The position numbers and the translations under genes are program-made. From NCBI GenBank assembly GCA_903838055.1, contig CAILWV010000018.1, positions 1-64,000 on the forward strand: a stretch of 64,000 bases of DNA, given 5' to 3'. Origin of the DNA: an uncultured Bacteroidota bacterium. GTDB taxonomy: Bacteria > Bacteroidota > Bacteroidia > Flavobacteriales > Flavobacteriaceae. The number at the start of each line of letters is the position of its first letter. Positions within the stretch are counted from its first letter, which is position 1. This document shows positions 27,264 to 36,280 of the stretch, in pieces. The notes beneath the pieces are model-generated. The model was not told where the DNA came from. It searched no databases and worked only from the letters and a program-made list of their open reading frames with translations.

Positions 27264-27977
27264 ATGTTGGTAAAAACCAAAGCAATTGTTCTTTCCTCCT
27301 TAAAATATCAAGAAAAAAGTTTAATTGTAAAGTGCTTTACACTTTCTGATGGGGTAAAAAGTTATTTCGTTCCTAGTGCCTATTCTGGAAAAAAAAGCAA
27401 TCAAAAAATAGCTTATTTTCAGCCCCTTACAATTTTAGAAATTGAAGCAACACACAAGAATAAAGGAACTTTAGAACATTTTAAAGACATAAAACTCGCA
27501 ACAGCATTTCAAACAATAAATACGGATGTTGTTAAAAGTACTATGGTTATTTTCCTTTCAGAAATGCTGCACCATAGCATACAAGAAGAAGAAAAAAATG
27601 AAGATTTATTTACCTTTTTAGAAACTGCGTTAATTTGGCTTGACACCCATGAGGAAACTTCTAATTTTCATTTAATTTTATTAATAGAAATGACTAAGTT
27701 TCTTGGTTTTTATCCAGATATTTCTGAATTAGAAAATAAATTTTTCTTAATGAATGAGGGTATTTTCACCCCTTTTCAGGGAATTAGTTGTCTTTCAGAT
27801 CATGAAACTTTTTTATTTAAAAAATTAATTTCTTTGAAATTTGATTCCGATCAAAAATTATTCGCTGGATTAGAACGGCAAATATTACTGAAAATCCTAT
27901 TAGAATATTACACTATTCACCTCGATGGTTTTAAAAAACCAAAATCTCTTGAAGTCTTAAAAGAAGTTTTTAATTAA
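27264..27977 (+). CDS. recO: DNA repair protein RecO
   Basis: Recombination mediator of the RecFOR pathway; helps load RecA on SSB-coated DNA. The N-terminal OB fold starts MLVKTKAIVLSSLKYQEKSL, followed by a helical domain; 237 residues is the normal length. The zinc-finger cysteines of some RecO proteins are absent, as is common in Bacteroidetes. It follows porZ by 26 nt and is probably co-transcribed with it. Confidence 0.92.
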   Translation: MLVKTKAIVLSSLKYQEKSLIVKCFTLSDGVKSYFVPSAYSGKKSNQKIAYFQPLTILEIEATHKNKGTLEHFKDIKLATAFQTINTDVVKSTMVIFLSEMLHHSIQEEEKNEDLFTFLETALIWLDTHEETSNFHLILLIEMTKFLGFYPDISELENKFFLMNEGIFTPFQGISCLSDHETFLFKKLISLKFDSDQKLFAGLERQILLKILLEYYTIHLDGFKKPKSLEVLKEVFN

Positions 27978-28000
27978 AATAAATCTAAAAGATAGAAATT

Positions 28001-28028
28001 TTGCTTTGTTTTACATTTGATATCTTTA
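28001..28028 (+). promoter_or_regulatory. Promoter of the alpha/beta hydrolase gene
   Basis: TTG (28001-28003), a 17-nt spacer and TATCTTTA (28021-28028) differ from the consensus only in the last base of the -7 element; the ATG follows 18 nt later. Confidence 0.6.
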
Positions 28029-28046
28029 CCCTTAATTTAATCTAAA

Positions 28047-28874
28047 ATGAAAAAAATATTTATCCTATTATTTTTTGCTAATGCCTATTTTGCAATTTCA
28101 CAACAGAAATACAGTACGGAGAACGGCATCCATTATTATGACGAAACCACCAATAAAAAGGATTCCTATATTGATTCCCAATGTACTCTGGATGTATATT
28201 ATCCAGAAAACAAAAAAGATTTTGCTACAATAATTTGGTTTCATGGAGGCGGATTAACGAAAGGTAAAAAACAAATTCCTAAAGCATTGATAGATAAAGG
28301 CTATGCAGTAGTTGCTGTAGAATATAGACTTTCGCCAAATGTTACTGCGCCAGCCTATATTGAAGATGCTGCAGCTGCAGTTTCATGGGTATTTAAAACT
28401 ATTGAAAAATATGGAGGAAATAAAAAACTAATTTTTGTTTCTGGACATTCTGCAGGTGCTTATTTAGGAACAATTATTACTATGGACAAATCTTATTTGG
28501 CTAAATATAATATTGATCCCATGGAAATTGCAGGACTTATCTCTTTTAGCGGACAAGAAATTACACATTTTACTATCCGAAAAGAACAAGGAATTAAAAG
28601 CACACAACCAACTATTGACAAGTATGCTCCTATTTTATATGTTCGTGAAGATACTCCTCCTATTTTGCTAATAACAGGAGATCGCGAAATGGAATTATTG
28701 GGGCGTTATGAAGAAAATGCTTATTTCTTAAGGATGATGAAATTGAACAACAATAAAGTTACCCGACTCTATGAATTGCAAGGATTTAACCATTCTGGAA
28801 TGGCCGAACCAGCATACCCATTATTATTGAATGAAGTAGAAACAATTTCTAAAAAAATTATGGAGAAGAAGTAA
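28047..28874 (+). CDS. Secreted alpha/beta hydrolase (esterase-like)
   Basis: A 275-residue protein with a signal peptide (cut near FAISQ) and a carboxylesterase-type alpha/beta hydrolase fold. The oxyanion-hole motif HGGG is at about residue 66 and the nucleophile elbow GHSAGA near residue 133; an Asp in LITGDREMEL and a His in GFNHSGM complete a plausible triad. It resembles the BD-FAE/HSL-like group. Substrate unknown. It is a single-gene unit with its own promoter between recO and ileS. Confidence 0.87.
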   Translation: MKKIFILLFFANAYFAISQQKYSTENGIHYYDETTNKKDSYIDSQCTLDVYYPENKKDFATIIWFHGGGLTKGKKQIPKALIDKGYAVVAVEYRLSPNVTAPAYIEDAAAAVSWVFKTIEKYGGNKKLIFVSGHSAGAYLGTIITMDKSYLAKYNIDPMEIAGLISFSGQEITHFTIRKEQGIKSTQPTIDKYAPILYVREDTPPILLITGDREMELLGRYEENAYFLRMMKLNNNKVTRLYELQGFNHSGMAEPAYPLLLNEVETISKKIMEKK

Positions 28875-28942
28875 AAAATAAAATACAAATTGTTAAAAAC
28901 ACTTCTATTCAAAGCATTACTGCAACTTTTGATAATCAACTT

Positions 28943-28971
28943 TTGATTTCGGTATAAATTTATTACTTTCG
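28943..28971 (+). promoter_or_regulatory. Promoter of ileS
   Basis: TTG (28943-28945), an 18-nt spacer and TACTTTCG (28964-28971; one mismatch to TAnnTTTG) lie 25 nt before the ileS ATG. Confidence 0.6.
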
Positions 28972-28995
28972 CAAATAGTTTATACAAAAGGCAAA

Positions 28996-31900
28996 ATGAG
29001 CACAAAATTCACGGAATACAAAGGACTTGACTTGCCAACGATAGCGTCAGAAGTTCTAAAATTTTGGAAAGAAAAGAACATCTTCGAACAATCAGTAACG
29101 TCACGAGAAGGAAATACCCCATTCGTTTTTTTTGAAGGACCTCCTTCTGCTAACGGATTGCCTGGAATTCACCATGTGATGGCACGCGCTATTAAAGATA
29201 TATTTTGTCGTTATAAAACTCAAAAAGGGTTCCAAGTAAAGCGTAAAGCTGGTTGGGATACTCATGGATTGCCTGTAGAATTAGGGACTGAAAAAGAATT
29301 AGGAATAACTAAAGAAGACATCGGAAAAACTATTTCTGTTGAACAATACAACGAGGCATGTAAAAAAACTGTAATGCGTTACACTGACGTTTGGAACAAT
29401 CTTACTGAAAAAATGGGGTATTGGGTAGATATGGATGATCCGTATGTAACCTACAAATCCAAATACATGGAAACCGTTTGGTGGTTATTAAAACAAATTT
29501 ATAACAAAGATTTACTATACAAAGGTTACACGATACAACCCTATTCTCCTAAGGCAGGAACCGGATTATCATCTCACGAAGTGAACCAACCAGGAAGTTA
29601 TAGAGATGTAACGGATACCACTGTTGTAGCTCAGTTTAAAGCTAAAAACGAATCGTTGCCAAGTTTTTTACAAGGTTATGGAGATTTGCATATTTTGGCA
29701 TGGACAACAACTCCATGGACTTTGCCAAGTAATACGGCATTAACCGTTGGGCCAAAAATTGATTACGTTCTAGTTGAAACTTTCAACCAATATACCTTCC
29801 GTCCTACTAAAGTTATTTTAGCAAAAAATTTAGTTGGAAAGCAATTCGGAAAAACATTTTTTGAATCTACTAACGTTTCTGATTTTGAAAATTTTAAAGA
29901 AGGTGATAAAAAGATTCCATTTCAAATCCTTACAGAATGCAAAGGGGCTGATTTAGTTGGAATTCGATACGAGCAATTAATGCCTTTAGCGATACCGTTT
30001 CAAAATCCCGAAAATGCATTTAGAGTAATATCCGGAGATTTTGTTACTACAGAAGACGGAACTGGAATTGTACATACTGCACCAACTTTTGGTGCCGATG
30101 ATGCTAAAGTTGCTAAAGAGGCAACTCCGGAAGTTCCGCCAATGTTGGTTTTGGATGAAAATGGAAATGCAGTTCCTTTAGTAGATTTACAAGGTAAATT
30201 TATTCAAGGGTTGGGAGAGTATTCTGGAAAATATGTAAAAAATGAATATTACAATGATGGCGAAGCTCCAGAACGATCTGCAGATGTAGAAATTGCAATA
30301 CAATTAAAAGAAGAAAACAAGGCTTTTAAAGTCGAAAAATACGTGCATAGTTATCCACATTGTTGGAGAACAGATAAACCAATTTTATACTATCCACTAG
30401 ATTCTTGGTTTATCAAAGTAACCGAAATTAAGGATAGAATGTTCGACCTTAACGAAACCATAAATTGGAAGCCTAAAGCAACTGGTGAAGGACGTTTTGG
30501 AAATTGGTTAAAAAATGCCAACGATTGGAACTTATCTCGTTCAAGATATTGGGGAATTCCATTACCAATATGGAGAACCGAAGATGGAACGGAAGAATTA
30601 TTGATTGGATCCGTAGAAGAATTATATGCTGAAATAGAAAAATCTATTGCTGCAGGTATCCAAAAAGAAAATCCATTCCAAGGGTTTGAGGTTGGAAACA
30701 TGAGTGAAGAAAACTATAATTTGGTTGATTTACATAAAAATGTAGTGGACGAAATTGTGTTAGTTTCTCCTTCTGGAAAAGAAATGAAACGTGAATCTGA
30801 TTTGATTGATGTTTGGTTCGATTCGGGTGCTATGCCTTATGCTCAATGGCATTATCCATTTGAAAACAAGGATAAAATTGACGGAAACAAAGATTTTCCT
30901 GCTGATTTCATTGCGGAAGGAGTAGATCAAACTCGTGGTTGGTTTTACACTTTACATGCAATTGCAACATTAGTTTTTGATAAAGTAGCCTATAAAAATG
31001 TAGTTTCTAACGGCTTAGTTTTAGATAAAAACGGACAAAAAATGTCCAAACGTTTAGGAAATGCAGCTGATCCATTTGAAACTTTAGCAGAATATGGACC
31101 GGATGCAACGCGATGGTATATGATATCTAACGCAAATCCGTGGGACAATTTAAAATTTGATTTAGAAGGAATTGCTGAAGTTCGTAGAAAATTCTTCGGA
31201 ACCCTATACAACACGTATTCCTTTTTTAGTTTGTATGCAAATATTGATGGTTTTACCTATTCTGAAGCAGAAATTCCGTTGAACGAAAGACCAGAAATAG
31301 ACCGATGGATATTATCTGAATTGCATACTTTGATAAAAGAAGTCGATGGATTTTATGAAGATTACGAACCTACAAAAGCAGCAAGAGCTATTTCTAATTT
31401 TGTTCAAGAGAACCTTAGTAACTGGTATGTTAGACTTTGCAGAAGACGTTTTTGGAAAGGTGAATATGGAACGGATAAAATTGCAGCTTACCAAACATTG
31501 TATACTTGTTTGTTAAATGTTGCGAAACTATCTGCACCTATTGCTCCATTTTTTATGGATAAACTTTACAGAGATTTAACGCAAACTACACAATTAGAAG
31601 AATTTGAAAGTGTACATTTGGCAAAATTTTCGGTTTCGGTTGAAAACTTTGTTGATAAATCTTTGGAGAGCAGAATGATGAAAGCTCAAACAGTTTCGTC
31701 CTTAGTTTTATCACTTCGTAAAAAGGAAATGATTAAAGTCCGTCAACCATTGCAAAAGATAATGATTCCGATACTTGACGACAACCAACGTGCTGAAATT
31801 GAGGCGGTTTCTGAGTTGATTAAAGCGGAAGTAAATGTAAAAGAAATTGAACTTTTAGACGATGCTTCGGGTGTTTTAGTGAAGCAGATTAAGCCAAATT

Positions 31901-32397
31901 TTAAGGCTCTAGGACCACGATTTGGAAAAGATATGGGATTGATAGCCAAAGAGATACAATCATTAACGGCAGAACAAATTAATCAATTAGATGCAGTTGG
32001 AGAATTAACGCTTGTAGTTTCAGAAAATAATGTAATTTTAACATCCCAAGATGTAGAAATATCTTCTCAAGACATTCCAGGGTGGTTGGTTGCAAACGCG
32101 AATGGAATAACAGTTGCATTAGATATAACTATTTCTGAAGAACTAAAGCAAGAAGGGATAGCAAGAGAATTAGTAAATAGAATTCAAAATATCCGTAAAG
32201 ATTCGGGATTTGAAGTTACTGATAAAATAAAAGTTCAAATTCAGCATCAAGATGAATTGGAACAAGCAATAAAAAATAATGAAGATTACATTAAGTCGGA
32301 AACCTTAACTAAGGAATTACTTTTTGTAGAGGAATTAGAAAATGGCATAGAAATTGAATTTGACGAAATAAAAACTAAAATATTAATCTCAAAATAA
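28996..32397 (+). CDS. ileS: Isoleucine-tRNA ligase, long KMSKR type
   Basis: Charges tRNA-Ile. The 1133-residue protein has the class I signature PPSANGLPGIHH (HIGH variant) near residue 50, an editing (CP1) domain with the strand AWTTTPWTLPSNTAL, the catalytic loop KMSKR rather than KMSKS, and a long C-terminal anticodon-binding region. Length and KMSKR place it in the eukaryote-like type 2 IleRS group, whose members are known to be poorly inhibited by mupirocin; that property is inferred here. It is followed 7 nt later by the DksA-like gene and then lspA. Confidence 0.97.
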   Translation: MSTKFTEYKGLDLPTIASEVLKFWKEKNIFEQSVTSREGNTPFVFFEGPPSANGLPGIHHVMARAIKDIFCRYKTQKGFQVKRKAGWDTHGLPVELGTEKELGITKEDIGKTISVEQYNEACKKTVMRYTDVWNNLTEKMGYWVDMDDPYVTYKSKYMETVWWLLKQIYNKDLLYKGYTIQPYSPKAGTGLSSHEVNQPGSYRDVTDTTVVAQFKAKNESLPSFLQGYGDLHILAWTTTPWTLPSNTALTVGPKIDYVLVETFNQYTFRPTKVILAKNLVGKQFGKTFFESTNVSDFENFKEGDKKIPFQILTECKGADLVGIRYEQLMPLAIPFQNPENAFRVISGDFVTTEDGTGIVHTAPTFGADDAKVAKEATPEVPPMLVLDENGNAVPLVDLQGKFIQGLGEYSGKYVKNEYYNDGEAPERSADVEIAIQLKEENKAFKVEKYVHSYPHCWRTDKPILYYPLDSWFIKVTEIKDRMFDLNETINWKPKATGEGRFGNWLKNANDWNLSRSRYWGIPLPIWRTEDGTEELLIGSVEELYAEIEKSIAAGIQKENPFQGFEVGNMSEENYNLVDLHKNVVDEIVLVSPSGKEMKRESDLIDVWFDSGAMPYAQWHYPFENKDKIDGNKDFPADFIAEGVDQTRGWFYTLHAIATLVFDKVAYKNVVSNGLVLDKNGQKMSKRLGNAADPFETLAEYGPDATRWYMISNANPWDNLKFDLEGIAEVRRKFFGTLYNTYSFFSLYANIDGFTYSEAEIPLNERPEIDRWILSELHTLIKEVDGFYEDYEPTKAARAISNFVQENLSNWYVRLCRRRFWKGEYGTDKIAAYQTLYTCLLNVAKLSAPIAPFFMDKLYRDLTQTTQLEEFESVHLAKFSVSVENFVDKSLESRMMKAQTVSSLVLSLRKKEMIKVRQPLQKIMIPILDDNQRAEIEAVSELIKAEVNVKEIELLDDASGVLVKQIKPNFKALGPRFGKDMGLIAKEIQSLTAEQINQLDAVGELTLVVSENNVILTSQDVEISSQDIPGWLVANANGITVALDITISEELKQEGIARELVNRIQNIRKDSGFEVTDKIKVQIQHQDELEQAIKNNEDYIKSETLTKELLFVEELENGIEIEFDEIKTKILISK

Positions 32398-32404
32398 TAT
32401 ACAG

Positions 32405-32785
32405 ATGATTGATGAAATAATGAGATACTCTGATGCAGATTTAGCAGAGTTCAAAGAAATTATCCTTTACAAAATTGAAAAGGCACAAAACGATTTAGAA
32501 TTAATCAAAAGTGCTTACATGAATGATTTAAATAATGGTACTGATGATACATCGCCTACTTTTAAAGCATTTGAAGAAGGAAGTGAAACAATGAGTAAAG
32601 AAGCAAACTCACAATTGGCAATTCGTCAAGAGAAGTTTATTCGTGATTTAAAAAATGCACTTTTCCGTGTAGAAAACAAAACCTATGGTGTTTGTAAAGT
32701 AACAGGGAAATTAATAGGAAAAGAAAGATTAAAAATAGTGCCTCATGCAACCATGAGTATCGAAGCAAAAAATTTGCAACGATAA
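32405..32785 (+). CDS. TraR/DksA-family protein with reduced zinc finger
   Basis: A 126-residue RNA-polymerase-binding regulator candidate. It has a long helical N-terminal hairpin and the C-terminal block YGVCKVTGKLIGKERLKIVP, then HATMSIEAK, typical of Bacteroidetes DksA-like proteins. Of the four cysteines that bind zinc in classical DksA, only one is present, so the finger is probably zinc-free, as in other Cys-poor homologues. Located between ileS and lspA, a conserved arrangement in this phylum. A role in starvation or stringent control is inferred. Confidence 0.88.
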   Translation: MIDEIMRYSDADLAEFKEIILYKIEKAQNDLELIKSAYMNDLNNGTDDTSPTFKAFEEGSETMSKEANSQLAIRQEKFIRDLKNALFRVENKTYGVCKVTGKLIGKERLKIVPHATMSIEAKNLQR

Positions 32786-32805
32786 CACCTCTTTTTATTG
32801 AATTC

Positions 32806-32834
32806 AAAACGCTCCTTTTTGGGGCGTTTTTTTT
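32806..32834 (+). terminator. Terminator after the DksA-like gene
   Basis: AAAACGCTCC (32806-32815) pairs with GGGGCGTTTT (32821-32830) with one G-U pair around a T5 loop, followed by more Ts. Confidence 0.85.
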
Positions 32835-32875
32835 AGAAAAATATACTACTTTTGCAGTCAGCAAATCCAAAAAAA

Positions 32876-33478
32876 ATGAAACTACGAAATTCGGCATTAA
32901 TAATCTTTTTAATATTAGTTATTGATCAATATTCAAAGATGTTTGTAAAAACGAATTTTGTTATTGGCGAACAAGTAGAAGTTTTTAGATGGTTTAAAAT
33001 ATTGTTTATTGAAAATGAAGGAATGGCTTGGGGGACAGTAATTCCCGGAGAATATGGCAAGTTATTTTTAACAGTTTTCAGAATTTTTGCTGTTGGAGCA
33101 ATCGGATATTGGCTTTGGGATGCAACTAGAAAAAATAGATCATTATATTTAATTGTTGCTATTTGTTTAATTTTTGCGGGTGCATTAGGAAACATTATTG
33201 ACTCCGTTTTTTATGGTGTAATGTTTGATGATAGCCACCACCATTTAGCATCATTTTTTCCTAAAAGCGCCTACGGTAAGTTGTTTCACGGTAAAGTAGT
33301 AGACATGTTTTACTTCCCTTTTATTGAAGATTATTTAATGCCTAGATGGGTTCCTTTCCTTGGCGGAAAACAAATTACCTTCTTCAATGCTATTTTTAAT
33401 GTTGCCGATTTTGCTATTTCCACAGGAGTTGGAATTTTGATTTTCTTCAACAAAAAAGCATTCGCACATTCTAATTAA
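32876..33478 (+). CDS. lspA: Lipoprotein signal peptidase (signal peptidase II)
   Basis: Cleaves the signal peptide of prolipoproteins in the inner membrane; its substrates here include the lipoproteins at 3.1, 61.3 and 61.9 kb. Four hydrophobic segments are visible; the catalytic aspartates lie in AGALGNIIDSVFYG and IFNVADFAISTG. I start at ATG 32876 (MKLRNSALII, 200 residues). A TTG at 32852 would lie inside the -7 element TACTTTTG (32847-32854). The protein is longer than E. coli LspA (164) because of an insert rich in His and Phe around DDSHHHLASFFPKSAYGK, common in Bacteroidetes homologues. Confidence 0.95.
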   Translation: MKLRNSALIIFLILVIDQYSKMFVKTNFVIGEQVEVFRWFKILFIENEGMAWGTVIPGEYGKLFLTVFRIFAVGAIGYWLWDATRKNRSLYLIVAICLIFAGALGNIIDSVFYGVMFDDSHHHLASFFPKSAYGKLFHGKVVDMFYFPFIEDYLMPRWVPFLGGKQITFFNAIFNVADFAISTGVGILIFFNKKAFAHSN

Positions 33479-33499
33479 TCCTTCACTTTAGTCTATTAC

Positions 33500-34235
33500 A
33501 AGAAAATGCACCAAGATTACACAGAGAACCACAAATGTTTAAATTTATTCTTTGTGAAACTTTGCGCTTCTTAGTGTGCTTTGTGCAATAACTTATATCA
33601 CGAAGGAACACAAAAATTACACAGAGAGCCACAAGGATTAAGAGTATACTTTGTGAAACTTAGTGCTGCTTTGTGCGCTTTGTGAAATAACTCACAGCTA
33701 TATCACGAAGGAACAAAAAAATTAAACAGAGAGCCACAAGGATTAAGAGTATACTTTGTGAAACTTAGTGCTGCTTTGTGTAATAACTCAAAGCTATACC
33801 ACAAAGGATCACAAAAATTAAACAGAGAGCAACTAAGGTTAATATTTTCTTTGTGAAACTTTGCGCTTCTTAGTGTGCTTTGTGCAATAACTTATATCAC
33901 GAAGGAACACAAAATTACACAAAGAGCCACAAAGGTTTAAATATTTTCTTTGTGCAACTTAGTGTTGCTTTGTGCACTTTGTGAAATAACTCATAGCTAT
34001 ATCACGAAGGAACACAAAGATTACACAGAGAGCCACAAAGGTTAATATCTTCTTTGTGAAACTTTGCGCTTCTTAGTGTGCTTTGTGCAATAACTTATAT
34101 CACGAAGGAACAAAAAAATTACACAAAGAGCCACTAAGATTAATATTTTCTTTGTGCAACTTAGTGGTGCTTTGTGTGCTTTGTGAAATAATTTATATCA
34201 CGAAAAAACGCAAAAATTACAGAGAGAGGCAAAAA
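33500..34235. repeat. Tandem array of about seven 96-105 bp units
   Basis: Units start near 33500, 33594, 33699, 33795, 33893, 33998, 34096 and 34194 (last one partial). Each opens with TATATCACGAAGGAACACAA (the first unit differs), then ACAGAGAGCCACAAAGG, and ends with CTTTGTG-containing stretches. CACAAAG and CTTTGTG within a unit can form a hairpin. The 3' halves come in two forms: A (CTTTGCGCTTCTTAGTGTGC) and B (CTTAGTGCTGCTTTGTG), in the order A B B A B A B. The array fills the lspA to cyclo-ligase gap. No gene is supported inside. Confidence 0.9.
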
Positions 34236-34238
34236 ATA

Positions 34239-34802
34239 TTAAAATTGATAAATCCTATTTGGAGTTACACAATAATCTAATTGGATGTCGGTTCTAGATA
34301 AGTCTTCTATAATTTCTTCTGCATCAAAGAAAGATAACCCAATTTTTATAGTTTCAGGTTTGCATTCGGATAAAAATTTATCATAAAATCCTTTGCCATA
34401 ACCAACACGATTTCCGTGTATATCAAATGTTAAAAGCGGCACAAAAACCACATCTATTTTTGAAACAGGAACTTCCAAACCATCAACTGGCTCAGGGATA
34501 TTATAAGCGTTTTTTTTAAATTTGGTGTTCTCTGTTAAAAGATAATGCGTCATTCCTAAAGTTGTAAAATCACTTTTAGAGACTACAATTTCTTTGTCTT
34601 TTCCTGCTAAAATATGTAGGATGAATTCAGTGTTGATTTCATTTTGCTCAGCAATAGTTAAAAATAAATGATAATACGTTTTATCCCAAATATAAAATAA
34701 GAGTAACTGATTAGCAATTGCCAAACTCAGTTCTTCCACTTTTTCAGAAGTTAATTCGTGCCGTAATTCTTTATATTTTTCTCTTAGTTCTCTTTTAAAC
34801 AT
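34239..34802 (-). CDS. 5-Formyltetrahydrofolate cyclo-ligase
   Basis: ATP-dependent conversion of 5-formyl-THF to 5,10-methenyl-THF in one-carbon metabolism. The 187-residue protein begins with the basic ELREKYKELRHEL helix; the C-terminal motif GNRVGYGKGFYDKFL is the family signature. Its start overlaps the end of the PLP decarboxylase gene by 19 nt, indicating coupling. The 3' end abuts the tandem repeat array. Confidence 0.93.
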   Translation of the reverse strand: MFKRELREKYKELRHELTSEKVEELSLAIANQLLLFYIWDKTYYHLFLTIAEQNEINTEFILHILAGKDKEIVVSKSDFTTLGMTHYLLTENTKFKKNAYNIPEPVDGLEVPVSKIDVVFVPLLTFDIHGNRVGYGKGFYDKFLSECKPETIKIGLSFFDAEEIIEDLSRTDIQLDYCVTPNRIYQF

Positions 34803-36031
34803 AAAAGTCTTTCCTTCAATTCGTCCATAAAAATAGTCAAATGTTGGACTTCAACGTGATTCATCAACACAATTTTATACCATTTATTTTCCTCATTATG
34901 TGTTTCAGGAACTAAATCGTACTTTTCGGCAATAGATTTTGGAATGAATTCAGAGTGAATAGTAACTATATTCATATAAGGTTCCCTAAAATAGCGAACC
35001 CCTAATTTGTCTAATTCGGAGCATAAATATTGAGTTCGCATTTGCAAAACACTTACTTTTTCAAACCATTTATGTGGACCATAAGTAAATAATATCATCC
35101 AAACAGCAACAGCATTCGCACCTGATCGACTTCCGCAAAGGGTTAAATCCATTCCTTCAACGTACTGCGCTTCTTTGGTTAGCACATTTTCAATTAGGCC
35201 TTTGCGGCAAATGAAAACGCCAGTACCATAGGGTGCTTGTAGCATTTTGTGAGCATCAATGGTAATGGAACTAATTTTAGGATTATTGAAGTTTATCATT
35301 GATTTTTCATTGCTAAACGGATATACAAATCCACCATAAGCAGCGTCAATATGTAGTTTATATTCTAAATTGTATTTTTCTAAAATAGAGGTATAAACTT
35401 TTGGATTGTCTACCGAACCAAACATGGTCGTTCCCATATTGGAAACCACAATAAAATATTTTTTACCATTTTCTTTGGCAGTAACAATAATTTCTTCTAA
35501 TGCTAGAGCATCAATTTCTCTGTTTTCAAAAGCTACTGGAATTTTCAACCATTCTAATTGCAATAAATTTGCCGCTTTCGGAATAGAATAATGCGTGTCT
35601 TCTGAAGCTAGAATAACTATTTCTGATAATGGTGCTTGATTTTTGTATTGGAAAAAATTCCGATACAACCAAATTGCTTGTATGTTGGCTTCGGTTCCTC
35701 CAGGAGAGATATAACCATCAAATTCATTTGGTTTTGCTTTAAAAACATCAACAGCCAAAACATTCAAAACTTCTTTTTCTAAAACATGAGTTCCTTTGAA
35801 AGCACTTTCTGAATCACCCAAAGTATGGCAACCAATATGATTGGGGTTAGCAACATAGGTTTGTAAAACAGGAGCATCTTTTAAAAAACTTGCATCATAA
35901 AATACTTTATCGTCCAATTTGGATGCGGGATAACCCAAAGAGGTGTCTTTTGCAAAATTCACATTATCGTTCAATGCATTTTGAACCTTACTATTTCGTT
36001 CTTCTTTGGAGAGTTTTTTCCAGTAAATCAT
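34784..36031 (-). CDS. Group II PLP-dependent decarboxylase
   Basis: A 415-residue fold-type I enzyme of the histidine/glutamate/aromatic-amino-acid decarboxylase superfamily. The PLP Lys lies in TIDAHKMLQAPYGTGVF, the cofactor Asp in HIDAAYGGF, and SPGGTEANIQAIW is the substrate/phosphate-binding loop. The closest resemblance is to bacterial histidine-decarboxylase-like proteins, but specificity cannot be read. It overlaps the cyclo-ligase gene by 19 nt. Confidence 0.9.
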   Translation of the reverse strand: MIYWKKLSKEERNSKVQNALNDNVNFAKDTSLGYPASKLDDKVFYDASFLKDAPVLQTYVANPNHIGCHTLGDSESAFKGTHVLEKEVLNVLAVDVFKAKPNEFDGYISPGGTEANIQAIWLYRNFFQYKNQAPLSEIVILASEDTHYSIPKAANLLQLEWLKIPVAFENREIDALALEEIIVTAKENGKKYFIVVSNMGTTMFGSVDNPKVYTSILEKYNLEYKLHIDAAYGGFVYPFSNEKSMINFNNPKISSITIDAHKMLQAPYGTGVFICRKGLIENVLTKEAQYVEGMDLTLCGSRSGANAVAVWMILFTYGPHKWFEKVSVLQMRTQYLCSELDKLGVRYFREPYMNIVTIHSEFIPKSIAEKYDLVPETHNEENKWYKIVLMNHVEVQHLTIFMDELKERLLCLKEN

Positions 36032-36233
36032 AGCTTTGAAAATTTATTCAAAACTACACGAAGACAAGTGCTTAAAATATGATAATTGTTAGTTTAGCGA
36101 TTTGTCTTTTGGCAAACCAATTTAATGATTGTTAGCGGCAATGTTTAGATGCTATCGTCATCTAACTTTATGACGGTTGTTGTGGCGTTGTTGGTTATAA
36201 ATTTATCTAGGATAGTAGTATATATATATATTT
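36032..36233. other. Non-coding region with a small hairpin
   Basis: No coding sequence is supported. TTAGATG (36145-36151) and CATCTAA (36159-36165) form a perfect 7-bp stem with a 7-nt loop, within a locally GC-richer stretch (36127-36196) flanked by AACCAA and TTGGTT. A short TA dinucleotide run occurs at 36220-36230. Origin unknown. Confidence 0.4.
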
Positions 36234-36275
36234 AACTCGTCCTAAATAATCGATACAGATTATTTAGGACGAGTT
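36234..36275 (-). terminator. Perfect 18-bp hairpin after the secreted-protein gene
   Basis: Arms 36234-36251 and 36258-36275 are exact reverse complements with a 6-nt loop. The hairpin starts 5 nt past the stop of the gene at 36281-37411, though the following minus-strand sequence (TTAAATATATATA) is only moderately T-rich. Confidence 0.75.
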
Positions 36276-36280
36276 ATTGT

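Noticed and set aside
33500..34235. Possible CRISPR array
   Set aside because: Units are about 100 bp of near-continuous similarity with no unique spacers, and no cas genes are present.
34083..34280. Plus-strand ORF of 65 codons at the end of the tandem array
   Set aside because: It is built from repeat units and runs into the cyclo-ligase gene on the other strand; the composition reflects the repeat, not a protein.
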